Source: UBA967 sp044375555 (GTDB taxonomy: Bacteria > Verrucomicrobiota > Verrucomicrobiia > Chthoniobacterales > Terrimicrobiaceae). Taken from it: a DNA stretch of 28,965 nucleotides. Made by a program: the position numbers and the translations under genes. Positions 16,388 to 23,443 of the stretch are shown one piece after another (within the stretch, counting starts at the first letter, position 1; each line of letters opens with the position of its first letter). The stretch is taken from contig JBILML010000033.1 of NCBI GenBank assembly GCA_044375555.1, forward strand, positions 1 through 28,965, given 5' to 3'. Under the pieces are notes generated by a model, which worked only from the letters and a program-made list of their open reading frames with translations, did not search any database and was not told the origin of the DNA.

Positions 16388-16602
16388 GTTGTAGAAACGG
16401 CAGTCCTCTGCCGTTCCACGCGCCACTCCCAATCAAGTCCTCCGTCGGCACCCCAGCAGAGTGGGGTGGCTACAACGACTAACTTCCCCCCACGCGTTCA
16501 TACGAAACTCGCCTGTTGTAGAAACGGCAGTCCTCTGCCGTTCCACCCGCAGCTCCCAACCAAGCTCGCCGTCCCCACCCCAGCAGAGTGGGGTGGCTAC
16601 AA
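16388..16602. repeat. BIME-like tandem array, right block
   Basis: Hairpin A is at 16388-16417 and 16515-16544 (127 bases apart, the same period as in the left block). Hairpin B, inverted, is at 16449-16477 and 16576-16602. The linker here differs from the left block (CTAACTTCCCCCCACGCGTT). The RAYT gene lies between the two blocks. Confidence 0.85.
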
Positions 16603-16764
16603 AAATCACCTTGAAAAGCTACCCCCTTTATAAATCGCCGTAAATGGCTCTAAAACTGAGCGACCCCCACTTGCGCACGTGCCCCCTTCCCTTGCCGAGA
16701 AACAGCCCTTACCTGCCATTTTAAAGCAACGATTTTTTCTCGATCTCGCAAAAAATTCCCTCTT

Positions 16765-16782
16765 GTGTTCCACATGGAACAC
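16765..16782. repeat. parS-like inverted repeat, copy 2
   Basis: GTGTTCCACATGGAACAC, the same core as at 15218, here with arms one base longer. It lies in the 225-base gap (16603-16827) between the hairpin array and trmL, where no gene is seen. Confidence 0.55.
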
Positions 16783-16808
16783 GCGAATCCCCAAAACATC
16801 CACTCCAC

Positions 16809-16828
16809 TCCTCTGTGAACTCTGTGGT
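16809..16828 (-). repeat. CACGGAG-type repeat, copy 1 (3' flank of trmL)
   Basis: TCCTCTGTGAACTCTGTGGT, read on the minus strand as ACCACAGAGTTCACAGAGGA. It abuts the trmL stop codon (16828-16830). Related copies lie at 17297, 17421 and 18231. Confidence 0.7.
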
Positions 16829-17292
16829 CAATCCGCCGTTTGGCGCAACGCCTCGAAGACGCCGATCCCAACCGCCGTGGCCAGATTCAAACTCCGCGCC
16901 TCAGTCCGCATCGGGATTCTCAAACAAGACTCCGCATTCGCATGGAGCAACGACTCCGGCAGCCCCTTCGATTCCCTGCCGAAAACCAACCAATCGCCCT
17001 TTTGAAAACGGCCCTCCCACAAACCCCGCTTGGCCTTCGTTGTGAAAAACCAAAACCTCGTCCCCTCGCCCGCTTCGCTTCGGAGAGCCTCAAAGGAATC
17101 CCAAAGTCTCACGTCACATTCCTCCCAATAATCCATGCCGGCACGGCGGAGCGCCTTTTCATCCAAAGAAAATCCCAACGGCCCGACGAGATGCAGACGC
17201 GCCCCGACCGCCAAGCAAAGCCTCGCCACATTGCCCGTATTCGGCGGAATCTCTGGCTCAACCAGAACAACATGCAAAGACGGGTTCGTCAT
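16828..17292 (-). CDS. trmL: tRNA (cytidine/uridine-34-2'-O)-methyltransferase TrmL
   Basis: The 154-residue SPOUT-class enzyme methylates the 2'-OH of the wobble nucleotide of certain leucine tRNAs. Diagnostic blocks are LVEPEIPPNTGNVARLCLA at the N-terminus, LVFGRESKGLPE in the middle and the knot-forming C-terminus IPM...ARSLNLATAVGIGVFEALRQ. Length matches the family (about 155). Both ends of the gene abut members of one dispersed repeat (16809-16828 and 17297-17330). It is transcribed in the same direction as the methyltransferase gene upstream, with a 164-base repeat-containing gap between them. Confidence 0.94.
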   Translation of the reverse strand: MTNPSLHVVLVEPEIPPNTGNVARLCLAVGARLHLVGPLGFSLDEKALRRAGMDYWEECDVRLWDSFEALRSEAGEGTRFWFFTTKAKRGLWEGRFQKGDWLVFGRESKGLPESLLHANAESCLRIPMRTEARSLNLATAVGIGVFEALRQTAD

Positions 17293-17296
17293 ATTT

Positions 17297-17330
17297 TAAC
17301 CACGGAGGACACGGAGAACACAGAGAGGGG
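17297..17330 (+). repeat. CACGGAG-type repeat, copy 2 (5' flank of trmL)
   Basis: TTAACCACGGAGGACACGGAG, followed by AACACAGAGAGG. It is inverted relative to the copies at 16809 and 17421. Four bases separate it from the trmL start codon, so it fills the usual leader position. Confidence 0.7.
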
Positions 17331-17420
17331 ATAAAGGATGAAGAGAGTTTGATGGTGCGAATATTGATAAAAACGCATGGACTGTGATTGATAAAACATC
17401 AAGGTTCAACTCCTCTTTTT

Positions 17421-17443
17421 TTCCTCCGTGATCTCCGTGGTAA
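17421..17443 (-). repeat. CACGGAG-type repeat, copy 3 (3' flank of the methyltransferase gene)
   Basis: CCTCCGTGATCTCCGTGGTA is the reverse orientation of the family. It can pair with copy 2 at 17297-17330 to make a long hairpin with about a 90-base loop. Confidence 0.7.
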
Positions 17444-17456
17444 AATCCAAATCCCC

Positions 17457-18218
17457 TCACCCCTCTTTTTGTTCCACATGGAACACTCGGCCGACTCTTG
17501 CAAAGAACGGCCAGCGGATTTCCACCATTTCCTCCCCCAGATCCCTACCCAATTTCTCCCTCAACTCAGGGATCGGATCGCAGCCCTTTGCCTTCCGATA
17601 GCGGTCCGTGGCAGAGCAACTGGCACAGTATCCCGCGATATGATCGGCATCCCAAAGTTGCCTCATCTCGAAGTGTGGCACTTGAATTTCGTGAAAAGGA
17701 AAATCCATGCCCTTGTAGCCCTCTTCGACCATGCGGCGTTCTTTCGGCCAAAATTCCCCAAGTATTCCGTGATAGAAATCCTGAAAAATCCGGTTGGCTG
17801 CCTCGTGCTGCAGTCGCGCGATGCCATAACCCCACACCCCGATGATCCCGCCGGGCTTCGACACACGGCGGCATTCCTGCCAAAATCTCCCGAGATCCAA
17901 CCAGTGGAGAGCTTGAGCCACCGCCACCAAATCCACGCTCCCGTCCTCCAATCCACTCGCTTCCCCGGAAGCCAATCTCCATTCGACATTCGGCAGGCGG
18001 GGAGCATTCCGAAGTTGGGCGGCGCTGGCATCCGTCGCGATGACTTTTTCGAACCTCTGCGCCAATTCCTCGGTGGCTTGACCGCTCCCGCAGGCGCAGT
18101 CCCAAGCCAAACTCCGCCCATCGCCCTGGGCTGCGAGCCAGTCGAACCATTCCACTGGATAGCGTGGACGAAATTTCGCGTAGTCCAAGGAACCTGCTGA
18201 AAAATACTCCGAGCTCAT
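17457..18218 (-). CDS. Class I SAM-dependent methyltransferase (Tmt1/Crg1-like)
   Basis: The 253-residue protein starts SSEYFSAGSLDYAKFRPRYP. Motif I is WDCACGSGQATEELAQRF, followed by VIATDASAAQL and the family signature VDLVAVAQALHWLDLGRFW and RVSKPGGIIGVWGYG. These are typical of the type-11 methyltransferase group related to trans-aconitate methyltransferases; the small-molecule substrate is unknown. I place the start at 18218 because the 13 residues upstream are encoded by the repeat at 18231-18266. The last residues (VFHVEQKEG) are encoded by the parS-like element at 17470-17485, so the C-terminus seems to have been remodelled by a repeat. Confidence 0.85.
   Translation of the reverse strand: MSSEYFSAGSLDYAKFRPRYPVEWFDWLAAQGDGRSLAWDCACGSGQATEELAQRFEKVIATDASAAQLRNAPRLPNVEWRLASGEASGLEDGSVDLVAVAQALHWLDLGRFWQECRRVSKPGGIIGVWGYGIARLQHEAANRIFQDFYHGILGEFWPKERRMVEEGYKGMDFPFHEIQVPHFEMRQLWDADHIAGYCASCSATDRYRKAKGCDPIPELREKLGRDLGEEMVEIRWPFFARVGRVFHVEQKEG
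17470..17485. repeat. parS-like inverted repeat, copy 3 (inside a coding 3' end)
   Basis: TGTTCCACATGGAACA, identical to the copies at 15218 and 16766, here encoding FHVEQ near the C-terminus of the methyltransferase. Confidence 0.55.
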
Positions 18219-18230
18219 CGAATCAGAATT

Positions 18231-18266
18231 ATTAACCACCGAGGACACAGAGAGCACGGAGGAAGT
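18231..18266 (+). repeat. CACGGAG-type repeat, copy 4 (5' flank of the methyltransferase gene)
   Basis: TTAACCACCGAGGACACAGA, followed by GAGCACGGAGGAAG. It has the same orientation as copy 2 and lies just upstream of the start at 18218. Confidence 0.7.
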
Positions 18267-18292
18267 TTATGGTTGGCAGGGCGGGGGAGGGG

Positions 18293-18622
18293 TTAGTGAC
18301 GAACCGAACTCGAGAAGAGATTGATCACGACCACACCGGCCAAAATCAACCCAATCCCGATGAGCGCGGGGAGATCCAGCGGTTGCTTCAGTAAAAACCA
18401 GCCGATAAGAGCTATGAGCGCGATGCCCGCGCCACACCAAAGGGCGTAAACGACCGCCACGGTCATCGTTTTCAATGACATCGACAGCATCCAGAAAGCC
18501 AGGCCGTAGGCCACAAGAACGAAAGCCGTTGGTCCCGGCCTTGTGAATCCCTCGGTGGCTTTGAGAAACGATGTTCCTGCCACCTCCGCAAGAACGGCAA
18601 TCGCTAAATAAATGTAACCCAT
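18293..18622 (-). CDS. emrE: EmrE-like small multidrug resistance (SMR) transporter
   Basis: The 109-residue protein has four transmembrane helices and works as a dimeric proton/drug antiporter in the inner membrane. Glu-13 in AVLAEVAGTSFLKATEGFTR matches the essential Glu-14 of EmrE. Tyr-59 and Trp-62 (VVYALWCGAGIALI) match EmrE Tyr-60 and Trp-63. The C-terminal PLDLPALIGIGLILAGVVVI also follows EmrE closely. These residues favour the drug/quaternary-ammonium subtype over guanidinium exporters. The start at 18622 is preferred because the 16 residues upstream are polar and absent from the family. The gene stands alone, with repeats on both sides. Confidence 0.92.
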   Translation of the reverse strand: MGYIYLAIAVLAEVAGTSFLKATEGFTRPGPTAFVLVAYGLAFWMLSMSLKTMTVAVVYALWCGAGIALIALIGWFLLKQPLDLPALIGIGLILAGVVVINLFSSSVRH

Positions 18623-18796
18623 TTTTGTGTGATATTTTGTGTTTTTGTTGAGCAGGGGTTTCTCACACACTCTTCCTGACTTTTCGGAAAAAACCAGCGA
18701 AAATCTTGTTACGCCCTCATCACGAAAGCCAGAACGATGCGCTCTTCAACCAGCGGGGCGGGGGAGGGGATTATCACACGAAGGCGCGGAGGGGGC

Positions 18797-18824
18797 GTTG
18801 TAGAAACGGCAGTCCTCTGCCGTT
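18797..18824 (+). repeat. Solitary A-type GTAG hairpin
   Basis: GTTGTAGAAACGGCAGTCC, then the CTGCCGTTT arm. It is the same hairpin as in the array at 15243-16544, about 2.2 kb away and with no B-type partner. Confidence 0.8.
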
Positions 18825-18874
18825 TGGGAGCAGCCCGCGAATACCAGAAGATGAACGCGAATTGAAAAGCCCAG

Positions 18875-18924
18875 GGTAGGGGCGGCTCGCCGAGCGGACC
18901 CAAACTTCAGGCGCGAAAGCGCCG
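18875..18924 (+). repeat. C-type composite hairpin repeat, copy 1
   Basis: It begins GGTAGGGGCGGCTCGCCGAG, passes through CGGACCCAAACTTCAG and ends in a GGCGC-GAAA-GCGCC hairpin. It again has a GTAG head. Further copies are at 19931-19977 (same orientation) and 28781-28830 (inverted). Confidence 0.8.
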
Positions 18925-19178
18925 AATCCCACAAACCAATTCCTCCCGCAGTGACGCTGGGACGCGGAGGAGGGAATTTTGGAAACATCCAGGAATTTGA
19001 CGCGCTGCAATGTATCCACTCATAGGGCTTTCCTGACCCGACTCCTGCGCGAGGCGCGGAATGGAGCAGAGCCTGAGAACGGTTTCCCAGCTACCTCACT
19101 GTTCCTCTGGCAAATCTTGTTTTTACCGCCGGGTTTGAAATTTCATGGGAAGATCGTTGTGTTAAAAAAAGGTCTTTG

Positions 19179-19190
19179 CATGATATCATG
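19179..19190. promoter_or_regulatory. Perfect 12-bp palindrome, candidate operator of the toxin-antitoxin pair
   Basis: CATGATATCATG is its own reverse complement, followed after GGT by the half-site-like GATG. It lies 20 bases before the toxin start, where an autorepressing antitoxin would be expected to bind. The operator role is inferred from position and symmetry only. Confidence 0.35.
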
Positions 19191-19210
19191 GGTGATGCCA
19201 TTTTAGATGA

Positions 19211-19633
19211 GTGCATATTGTTCAGGACACAAATGTATTCGTCTCAGCATTGAGGTCGCAGGATGGAGCGAGCGCTGCTGTTTTGGATCGTTGCCTGGCT
19301 TTGATTGATCAAGCGTATCTGGGCGCTTCGCTTTACTTGGAATACGAGGAATTGATTTCGCGAGACAGCGTGTGGGAGGGTGTTCCGGTAACACGCGAGG
19401 AACGGGAGATGTTGTTCGACGATTTTTGTGCCGCATCCCGCTGGCAAAGAGTTTACTTCATTTGGAGGCCGAATTTACCAGATGCGTCGGATGACCATGT
19501 GATGGATTTGGCTGTGGCTTGTGGAGCCGAGCATTTGGTAACGCACAATGTGCGGGACTTCCAACGCGGCGAGCTTCGCTTTGCACTGCCCGAGGTGGTG
19601 ACTCCCCTGCAACATTTAGAAAAAAATCGATGA
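19211..19633 (+). CDS. PIN-domain ribonuclease toxin
   Basis: The 140-residue protein is a PIN-fold nuclease. The acidic cluster is visible as Asp-6 in QDTNVFVSAL, a Glu in LEYEELISR (44-47), Asp-94/95 in SDDHVMDLAVACGAEHLVTHN, and Asp-116 in VRDF. This layout matches the PIN toxin family with a THN-x-x-DF ending. Such toxins cleave RNA when the antitoxin is lost. The start is a GTG at 19211; no upstream ATG is in frame without a stop. The stop overlaps the downstream antitoxin gene (ATGA), so the order is toxin first, unlike most vapBC operons. It lies next to the Zorya genes, convergent with zorD. Confidence 0.85.
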   Translation: MHIVQDTNVFVSALRSQDGASAAVLDRCLALIDQAYLGASLYLEYEELISRDSVWEGVPVTREEREMLFDDFCAASRWQRVYFIWRPNLPDASDDHVMDLAVACGAEHLVTHNVRDFQRGELRFALPEVVTPLQHLEKNR

Positions 19634-19848
19634 AAACCATTCCCTACCGTTGTGATGAATCGCGGCACAAAGCCCTGCTCGGTGCGGCCAAGGCGTCCGG
19701 CACCAGCGTGCAAAGGCTTTTTGACAATTTTGTAACTCATGTCTTGGCTGAGCGTCAGCTCGAGGCGCGCTTTGCAGCGCGTCAAAGCCGAGGTAATCCC
19801 GAGCGCGGCCGCCGCCTGCTGGCAGAGATCAGGGAGCGGGTGTCATAA
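19630..19848 (+). CDS. Putative antitoxin of the PIN toxin
   Basis: The 72-residue protein starts MKTIPYRCDESRHKALLGAA with an ATG that overlaps the toxin stop. The short basic N-terminal strand followed by two helices (ALLGAAKASGTSVQRLFDNFV) resembles a ribbon-helix-helix DNA-binding unit, and the tail is Arg-rich (LEARFAARQSRGNPERGRRLL). Size, overlap and position support an antitoxin that binds the PIN protein and may repress the operon; the fold is inferred from pattern only. An in-frame upstream ATG at 19519 lies inside the toxin gene and is unlikely. Confidence 0.7.
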   Translation: MKTIPYRCDESRHKALLGAAKASGTSVQRLFDNFVTHVLAERQLEARFAARQSRGNPERGRRLLAEIRERVS

Positions 19849-19930
19849 CTCAAGGACAAGAGAGGGAGCCTGTGCAGCGTAGCAAAATCTGGTGCGTTTT
19901 TAACCGCGATCAGCACGAATCGAAATGCCA

Positions 19931-19977
19931 AGGGGCGGCTCGCCGAGCGGACCCAAACTTCAGGCGCGAACGCGCCG
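19931..19977 (+). repeat. C-type composite hairpin repeat, copy 2
   Basis: AGGGGCGGCTCGCCGAGCGG, then ACCCAAACTTCAG and a GGCGCG-AA-CGCGCC palindrome. It lacks the GTAG head of copy 1. It lies 16 bases beyond the zorD stop codon and is inverted relative to copy 3 on the far side of the Zorya genes. Confidence 0.8.
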
Positions 19978-19993
19978 TCTTGCCGAATCCAGC

Positions 19994-22900
19994 TTAAATG
20001 CTAGCTCGTTGTGCATTTCGAGTAATGATGTCCACCCTAGTAATTGGCGTTTTCTTGAGAACAGATTCGATCCAATCAAATCCAAGCGCTTCTGTTTTAT
20101 AAATTTTTGCGGCCTGCAGTGTTCGGCTTGAGAATTTATTCACATTGGTATGCACCCTCATTTTTGTGAATTTCAACCCAAGTGCATTTTCATAAAAACG
20201 CCTTCCGCCCTCAAGTTGTCGGATAGCCTCTTCGCTATCAAGCGCTCCAGTTGTCGTTGTTTTGACCTGAATTAGCATATTAGCATTGGCTCGATGCCCT
20301 ATAACTACGACATCGACACCATGGTCTCGTCCTCTAGGGGTCAAAATCACGCGGTCTGCCTCAGGTTCGTAAATGCAAGCAATCAATGCCTCGAAAAGCT
20401 CCCAAGAAAGTGCCTGCGCTTCGCTTGCAGCTAACTTTGGTTTTGGTTTCGGAGAAGATGTATTCCCCTTTTGTCCGAAAACCTCCCGGAACATCTCACC
20501 CATCGAAACGCTTGGCATAGGCAGGAAGCCCAGTGAGCCGGCCAGATTCCTCTTCTGGGTAATGAGCTTATGTAGGCTTTGGTCGAATGTAGAAATGTTT
20601 CTGCTCGGGTGCTTAAGTAATGGGGCATAAACATAGACATCTTTCTTTGAACCAATTCTGTAAGCCCTATCCGTAGCTTGATCTTCTTTTGCCGGATTCC
20701 AGTGGCGCTCTAAATGAACCACATGGTTTGCAGCCGTAATATTTAGGCCAGCCCCGGCAGCGATCGGCGATAGGATACAAATCCCAAAGCCCTCCATCTT
20801 AGAAAATTGATCAATAAGCTGTTCTCTCGTCTTACCTCGATCATCATTTTCAACATACTTGTTGAGTTTTTTTTGCTCACGATGCGAACTCTCACTTTCA
20901 ATAGCTTTTGTATCCCCATTGATAATAGAAATATTAATCCCATAAATTGTTGAAAGGTGATCTTGAAGAAGGTGCTGGAATTTTTTCTGAATGGCGAAAA
21001 TTAAAACCTTTTCTTTCTTTTTTTGAATTTGATCCAACTCATCAAGGAGCCAACCCAGCTTTCCAGATTCTTGGAAATATGCACGGCTCTCGGCCTCAGT
21101 TTTCGCTTGTTTTGCAGATTTATCGCCTAAGAGATTAGGATGCAGACTAATTCTTCGAAGTTCCCACATGCAGGTGAGCCAATGGTTAGCTTTTCTCGTT
21201 GAGTCCATTTCATCATCGATTGAATTAGCGCAATCAATGATTTCGTCGTAGCGCTCTGCTTGCTGCGGAGTCATTTCAATAACCAATGGTTGATCGGGCG
21301 GGGCTTGAATTTTTCTTGGGAGGCCCTCCAAAGTTTGCTCCTTGGTTCGACGCATTACTAACTTCCATTCATCAAGATATTGTCTGAGATTTTTTCCAAC
21401 TTCTTGAAGTTTAGCGTTGTCAGCCCGGATGGGGTTGATCCAATTTTTTTTGAATTCCTCAAACGAACCAAGCGCACCCGGTTCGGCAGTATCCATCAAA
21501 CACCAGAGATCGCCCAAATGATTTTCGACCGGCGTGCCACTCAAGGCGATACGGAAGAAACCTTTGAGCGACTTGGAAGCAATGGTCTGCAACGCGTTCG
21601 GGTTTTTAATGTTTTGCGCTTCATCGAAAATGACTGCACTCCAATCGCAAGCCGCAAAAGAGAAACGATAATCCCGAAGAGTCGTGTAAGTCGTGATGAC
21701 GATAGTCCCGGGTTTGTTAATGCAAGAATCATAACCATCTTCAACTTGGCTAAAGTTCATTTGATCGTCCGCTGTGCAGAACTTCAACCCATAGCTTTCG
21801 ACCTCACCGCCGCCATCTTTTGTTCCCGGGTTGACACGATCTTTCCCATCGTTCACTTGGAATTTCGACAAATCACCGCCAGCGGTTGCTTTAACAATTC
21901 TTGAAAAGAGATTTAATTCTGGCGAGTAGGCTTTCTTGATTTCCTTCTGCCAATTCTCAACTAGGGACAAAGGACAAACGATTAAACAAGCTGGTGGCTT
22001 TTGCCCTTTTTTCGCCTCCCAACCAGCCAACCACTCCCTTAAGAAAATCAGTGTCGTCAGAGTTTTCCCGAGGCCCATATCATCAGCCAGCAAGGCACCC
22101 GAGCCCCAGTATTTGCGATTGGCATCCCAGCGTTGCGGTTGGCCACACTGCTTTGCACACTCCCCAAGCCACTCGATCGCCTCACGCTGGTGCGGATAAG
22201 GATTGCGGGGATATTTGGAGTAATCCGGGGATATGCAGATAGAATCGCTGGGAGGGTCGCCTCGCCTGGCTCTACCCCAGGCTATGCTCGAAATATTATC
22301 GTGGATTATGGGGACTTGCTGTTCTGAGTCCTCATTTTCAAAAGGTTTAGTCTCCCTTTCGATAATACCGCCCCCTTCAACTTTTCCCTCCTTTTCAGAT
22401 ATAGAACGAATCTCCCAAATGGGTTTTTCTCCCAACTCGCCAGAGGATCCCAGATAAGTGCCTGACCACTCACCGATCCCGATTACACGCGGAAGGAAAT
22501 CCACCTCCCCGTGAGCGAAATTCCGATTTGCGAGCCAGAGGCCTGGGTTTTTCTTGAAGTCCGATGCGATCTCTTTGGGAATGATGCGATTTTGGGCAAC
22601 ACCACGAGCTTGGGCGCTTTGCTGAGAGGTGAGGGGAATAATGGTTTTGCCAATCCGAAAAATGGCTTGCGTGGTATCGGATCCAAGCTGAGCCAGCCTT
22701 TCTTCAACCTCTTTAACATATCGCCCCATCAGCTCGGCCTCCTTCTCCAGAGTGGGATTGATTCCAAGGAGTTCGGGGAGCCCTGCCACAATCGGAACCG
22801 GCGTTAAAACTATCGAGCCATCCTTCTGTTCTCGTGCATCAATGATGACCTCCTTCGCTTGGCGGACCTCAACATTTCCGATGGAGGAATAATCGACGCG

Positions 22901-23443
22901 GCAACCAGCTCTTGCGGACTCAGCAAGGGCATGAATCAGAGTCCAATGGTCGATTTCTGTCCGAGAATCCTTTGATTTCCAATCGGAGTAGGCACGAAGA
23001 CAATGATAGGTTTCCGCAGAAGGTAAAAAACTTTCATTGCCGACCTTGAGAATGCCCCCTTGAAGCGTCCAAGAATCAAGGTGATACCCAGCGGGATCGA
23101 CCAAACAAAGTTTGGCCGAAAAGTCTCTTAAATTGGGAACGCTATGAGATTCAAGGAGGAGTGATCCAGGCCATTTCGGCGGAAGCTCTAAAAGCTCTCG
23201 GGTCTCGTCGTCCAAGCGAACCGCGTCTTCAGCTGGCAGGTAAATGCCGCCATGGTTGGGTTCTGCAGATGCTTCATCCGTTTCCAGGAGTGCTAAGAAA
23301 CGGCTGTGGATCGCTTTTACTTTAGAATCCCTTTTGATTAATTTAAGCTGATGTTCTGGATTGGTAAAAAATATTGCTAAACCATTTTCTTTTTGATCTG
23401 GGGCCCAGCTACATGTTTTTGTTATTTTTTTAAAAAACATCAT
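19994..23443 (-). CDS. zorD: Zorya ZorD: SNF2-family helicase with C-terminal Mrr-like nuclease
   Basis: The 1149-residue protein is the effector nuclease-helicase of type I Zorya. Residues 1-410 form a domain I do not recognise. The SNF2 motor follows: YPHQREAIEWL (416-426), Walker A DDMGLGKT (454-461), LIVCPLSLVENWQKE, Walker B DEAQ (607-610), LSGTPVENHLGDLW, and later SPIAAGAGLNITAANHVVHL and ATDRAYRIGSKKDVYVY. The C-terminal ~130 residues carry a PD-(D/E)xK nuclease of the Mrr type, with Asp-1044 in RGRDHGVDVVV and Gln-1059/Lys-1061 in MLIQVKT. In the Zorya model it degrades phage DNA recruited by ZorAB and ZorC. Its ATG follows the zorC stop directly; no strong Shine-Dalgarno is visible. 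Confidence 0.93.
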   Translation of the reverse strand: MMFFKKITKTCSWAPDQKENGLAIFFTNPEHQLKLIKRDSKVKAIHSRFLALLETDEASAEPNHGGIYLPAEDAVRLDDETRELLELPPKWPGSLLLESHSVPNLRDFSAKLCLVDPAGYHLDSWTLQGGILKVGNESFLPSAETYHCLRAYSDWKSKDSRTEIDHWTLIHALAESARAGCRVDYSSIGNVEVRQAKEVIIDAREQKDGSIVLTPVPIVAGLPELLGINPTLEKEAELMGRYVKEVEERLAQLGSDTTQAIFRIGKTIIPLTSQQSAQARGVAQNRIIPKEIASDFKKNPGLWLANRNFAHGEVDFLPRVIGIGEWSGTYLGSSGELGEKPIWEIRSISEKEGKVEGGGIIERETKPFENEDSEQQVPIIHDNISSIAWGRARRGDPPSDSICISPDYSKYPRNPYPHQREAIEWLGECAKQCGQPQRWDANRKYWGSGALLADDMGLGKTLTTLIFLREWLAGWEAKKGQKPPACLIVCPLSLVENWQKEIKKAYSPELNLFSRIVKATAGGDLSKFQVNDGKDRVNPGTKDGGGEVESYGLKFCTADDQMNFSQVEDGYDSCINKPGTIVITTYTTLRDYRFSFAACDWSAVIFDEAQNIKNPNALQTIASKSLKGFFRIALSGTPVENHLGDLWCLMDTAEPGALGSFEEFKKNWINPIRADNAKLQEVGKNLRQYLDEWKLVMRRTKEQTLEGLPRKIQAPPDQPLVIEMTPQQAERYDEIIDCANSIDDEMDSTRKANHWLTCMWELRRISLHPNLLGDKSAKQAKTEAESRAYFQESGKLGWLLDELDQIQKKKEKVLIFAIQKKFQHLLQDHLSTIYGINISIINGDTKAIESESSHREQKKLNKYVENDDRGKTREQLIDQFSKMEGFGICILSPIAAGAGLNITAANHVVHLERHWNPAKEDQATDRAYRIGSKKDVYVYAPLLKHPSRNISTFDQSLHKLITQKRNLAGSLGFLPMPSVSMGEMFREVFGQKGNTSSPKPKPKLAASEAQALSWELFEALIACIYEPEADRVILTPRGRDHGVDVVVIGHRANANMLIQVKTTTTGALDSEEAIRQLEGGRRFYENALGLKFTKMRVHTNVNKFSSRTLQAAKIYKTEALGFDWIESVLKKTPITRVDIITRNAQRASI

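Larger units (their letters stand above)
18623..19206. other. Non-coding spacer between the SMR gene and the toxin-antitoxin pair
   Basis: No convincing gene is present. It holds one A-type hairpin (18797-18824), one copy of the C-type composite repeat (18875-18924), a degenerate CACGGAG-like stretch (CGCAGTGACGCTGGGACGCG, about 18947-18966) and, near the end, a perfect palindrome at 19179-19190. Confidence 0.6.

Noticed and set aside
17388..18200. + strand open frame of 270 codons opposite the methyltransferase gene
   Set aside because: The minus-strand product has complete methyltransferase motifs; the + strand frame has none and starts within a dispersed repeat.
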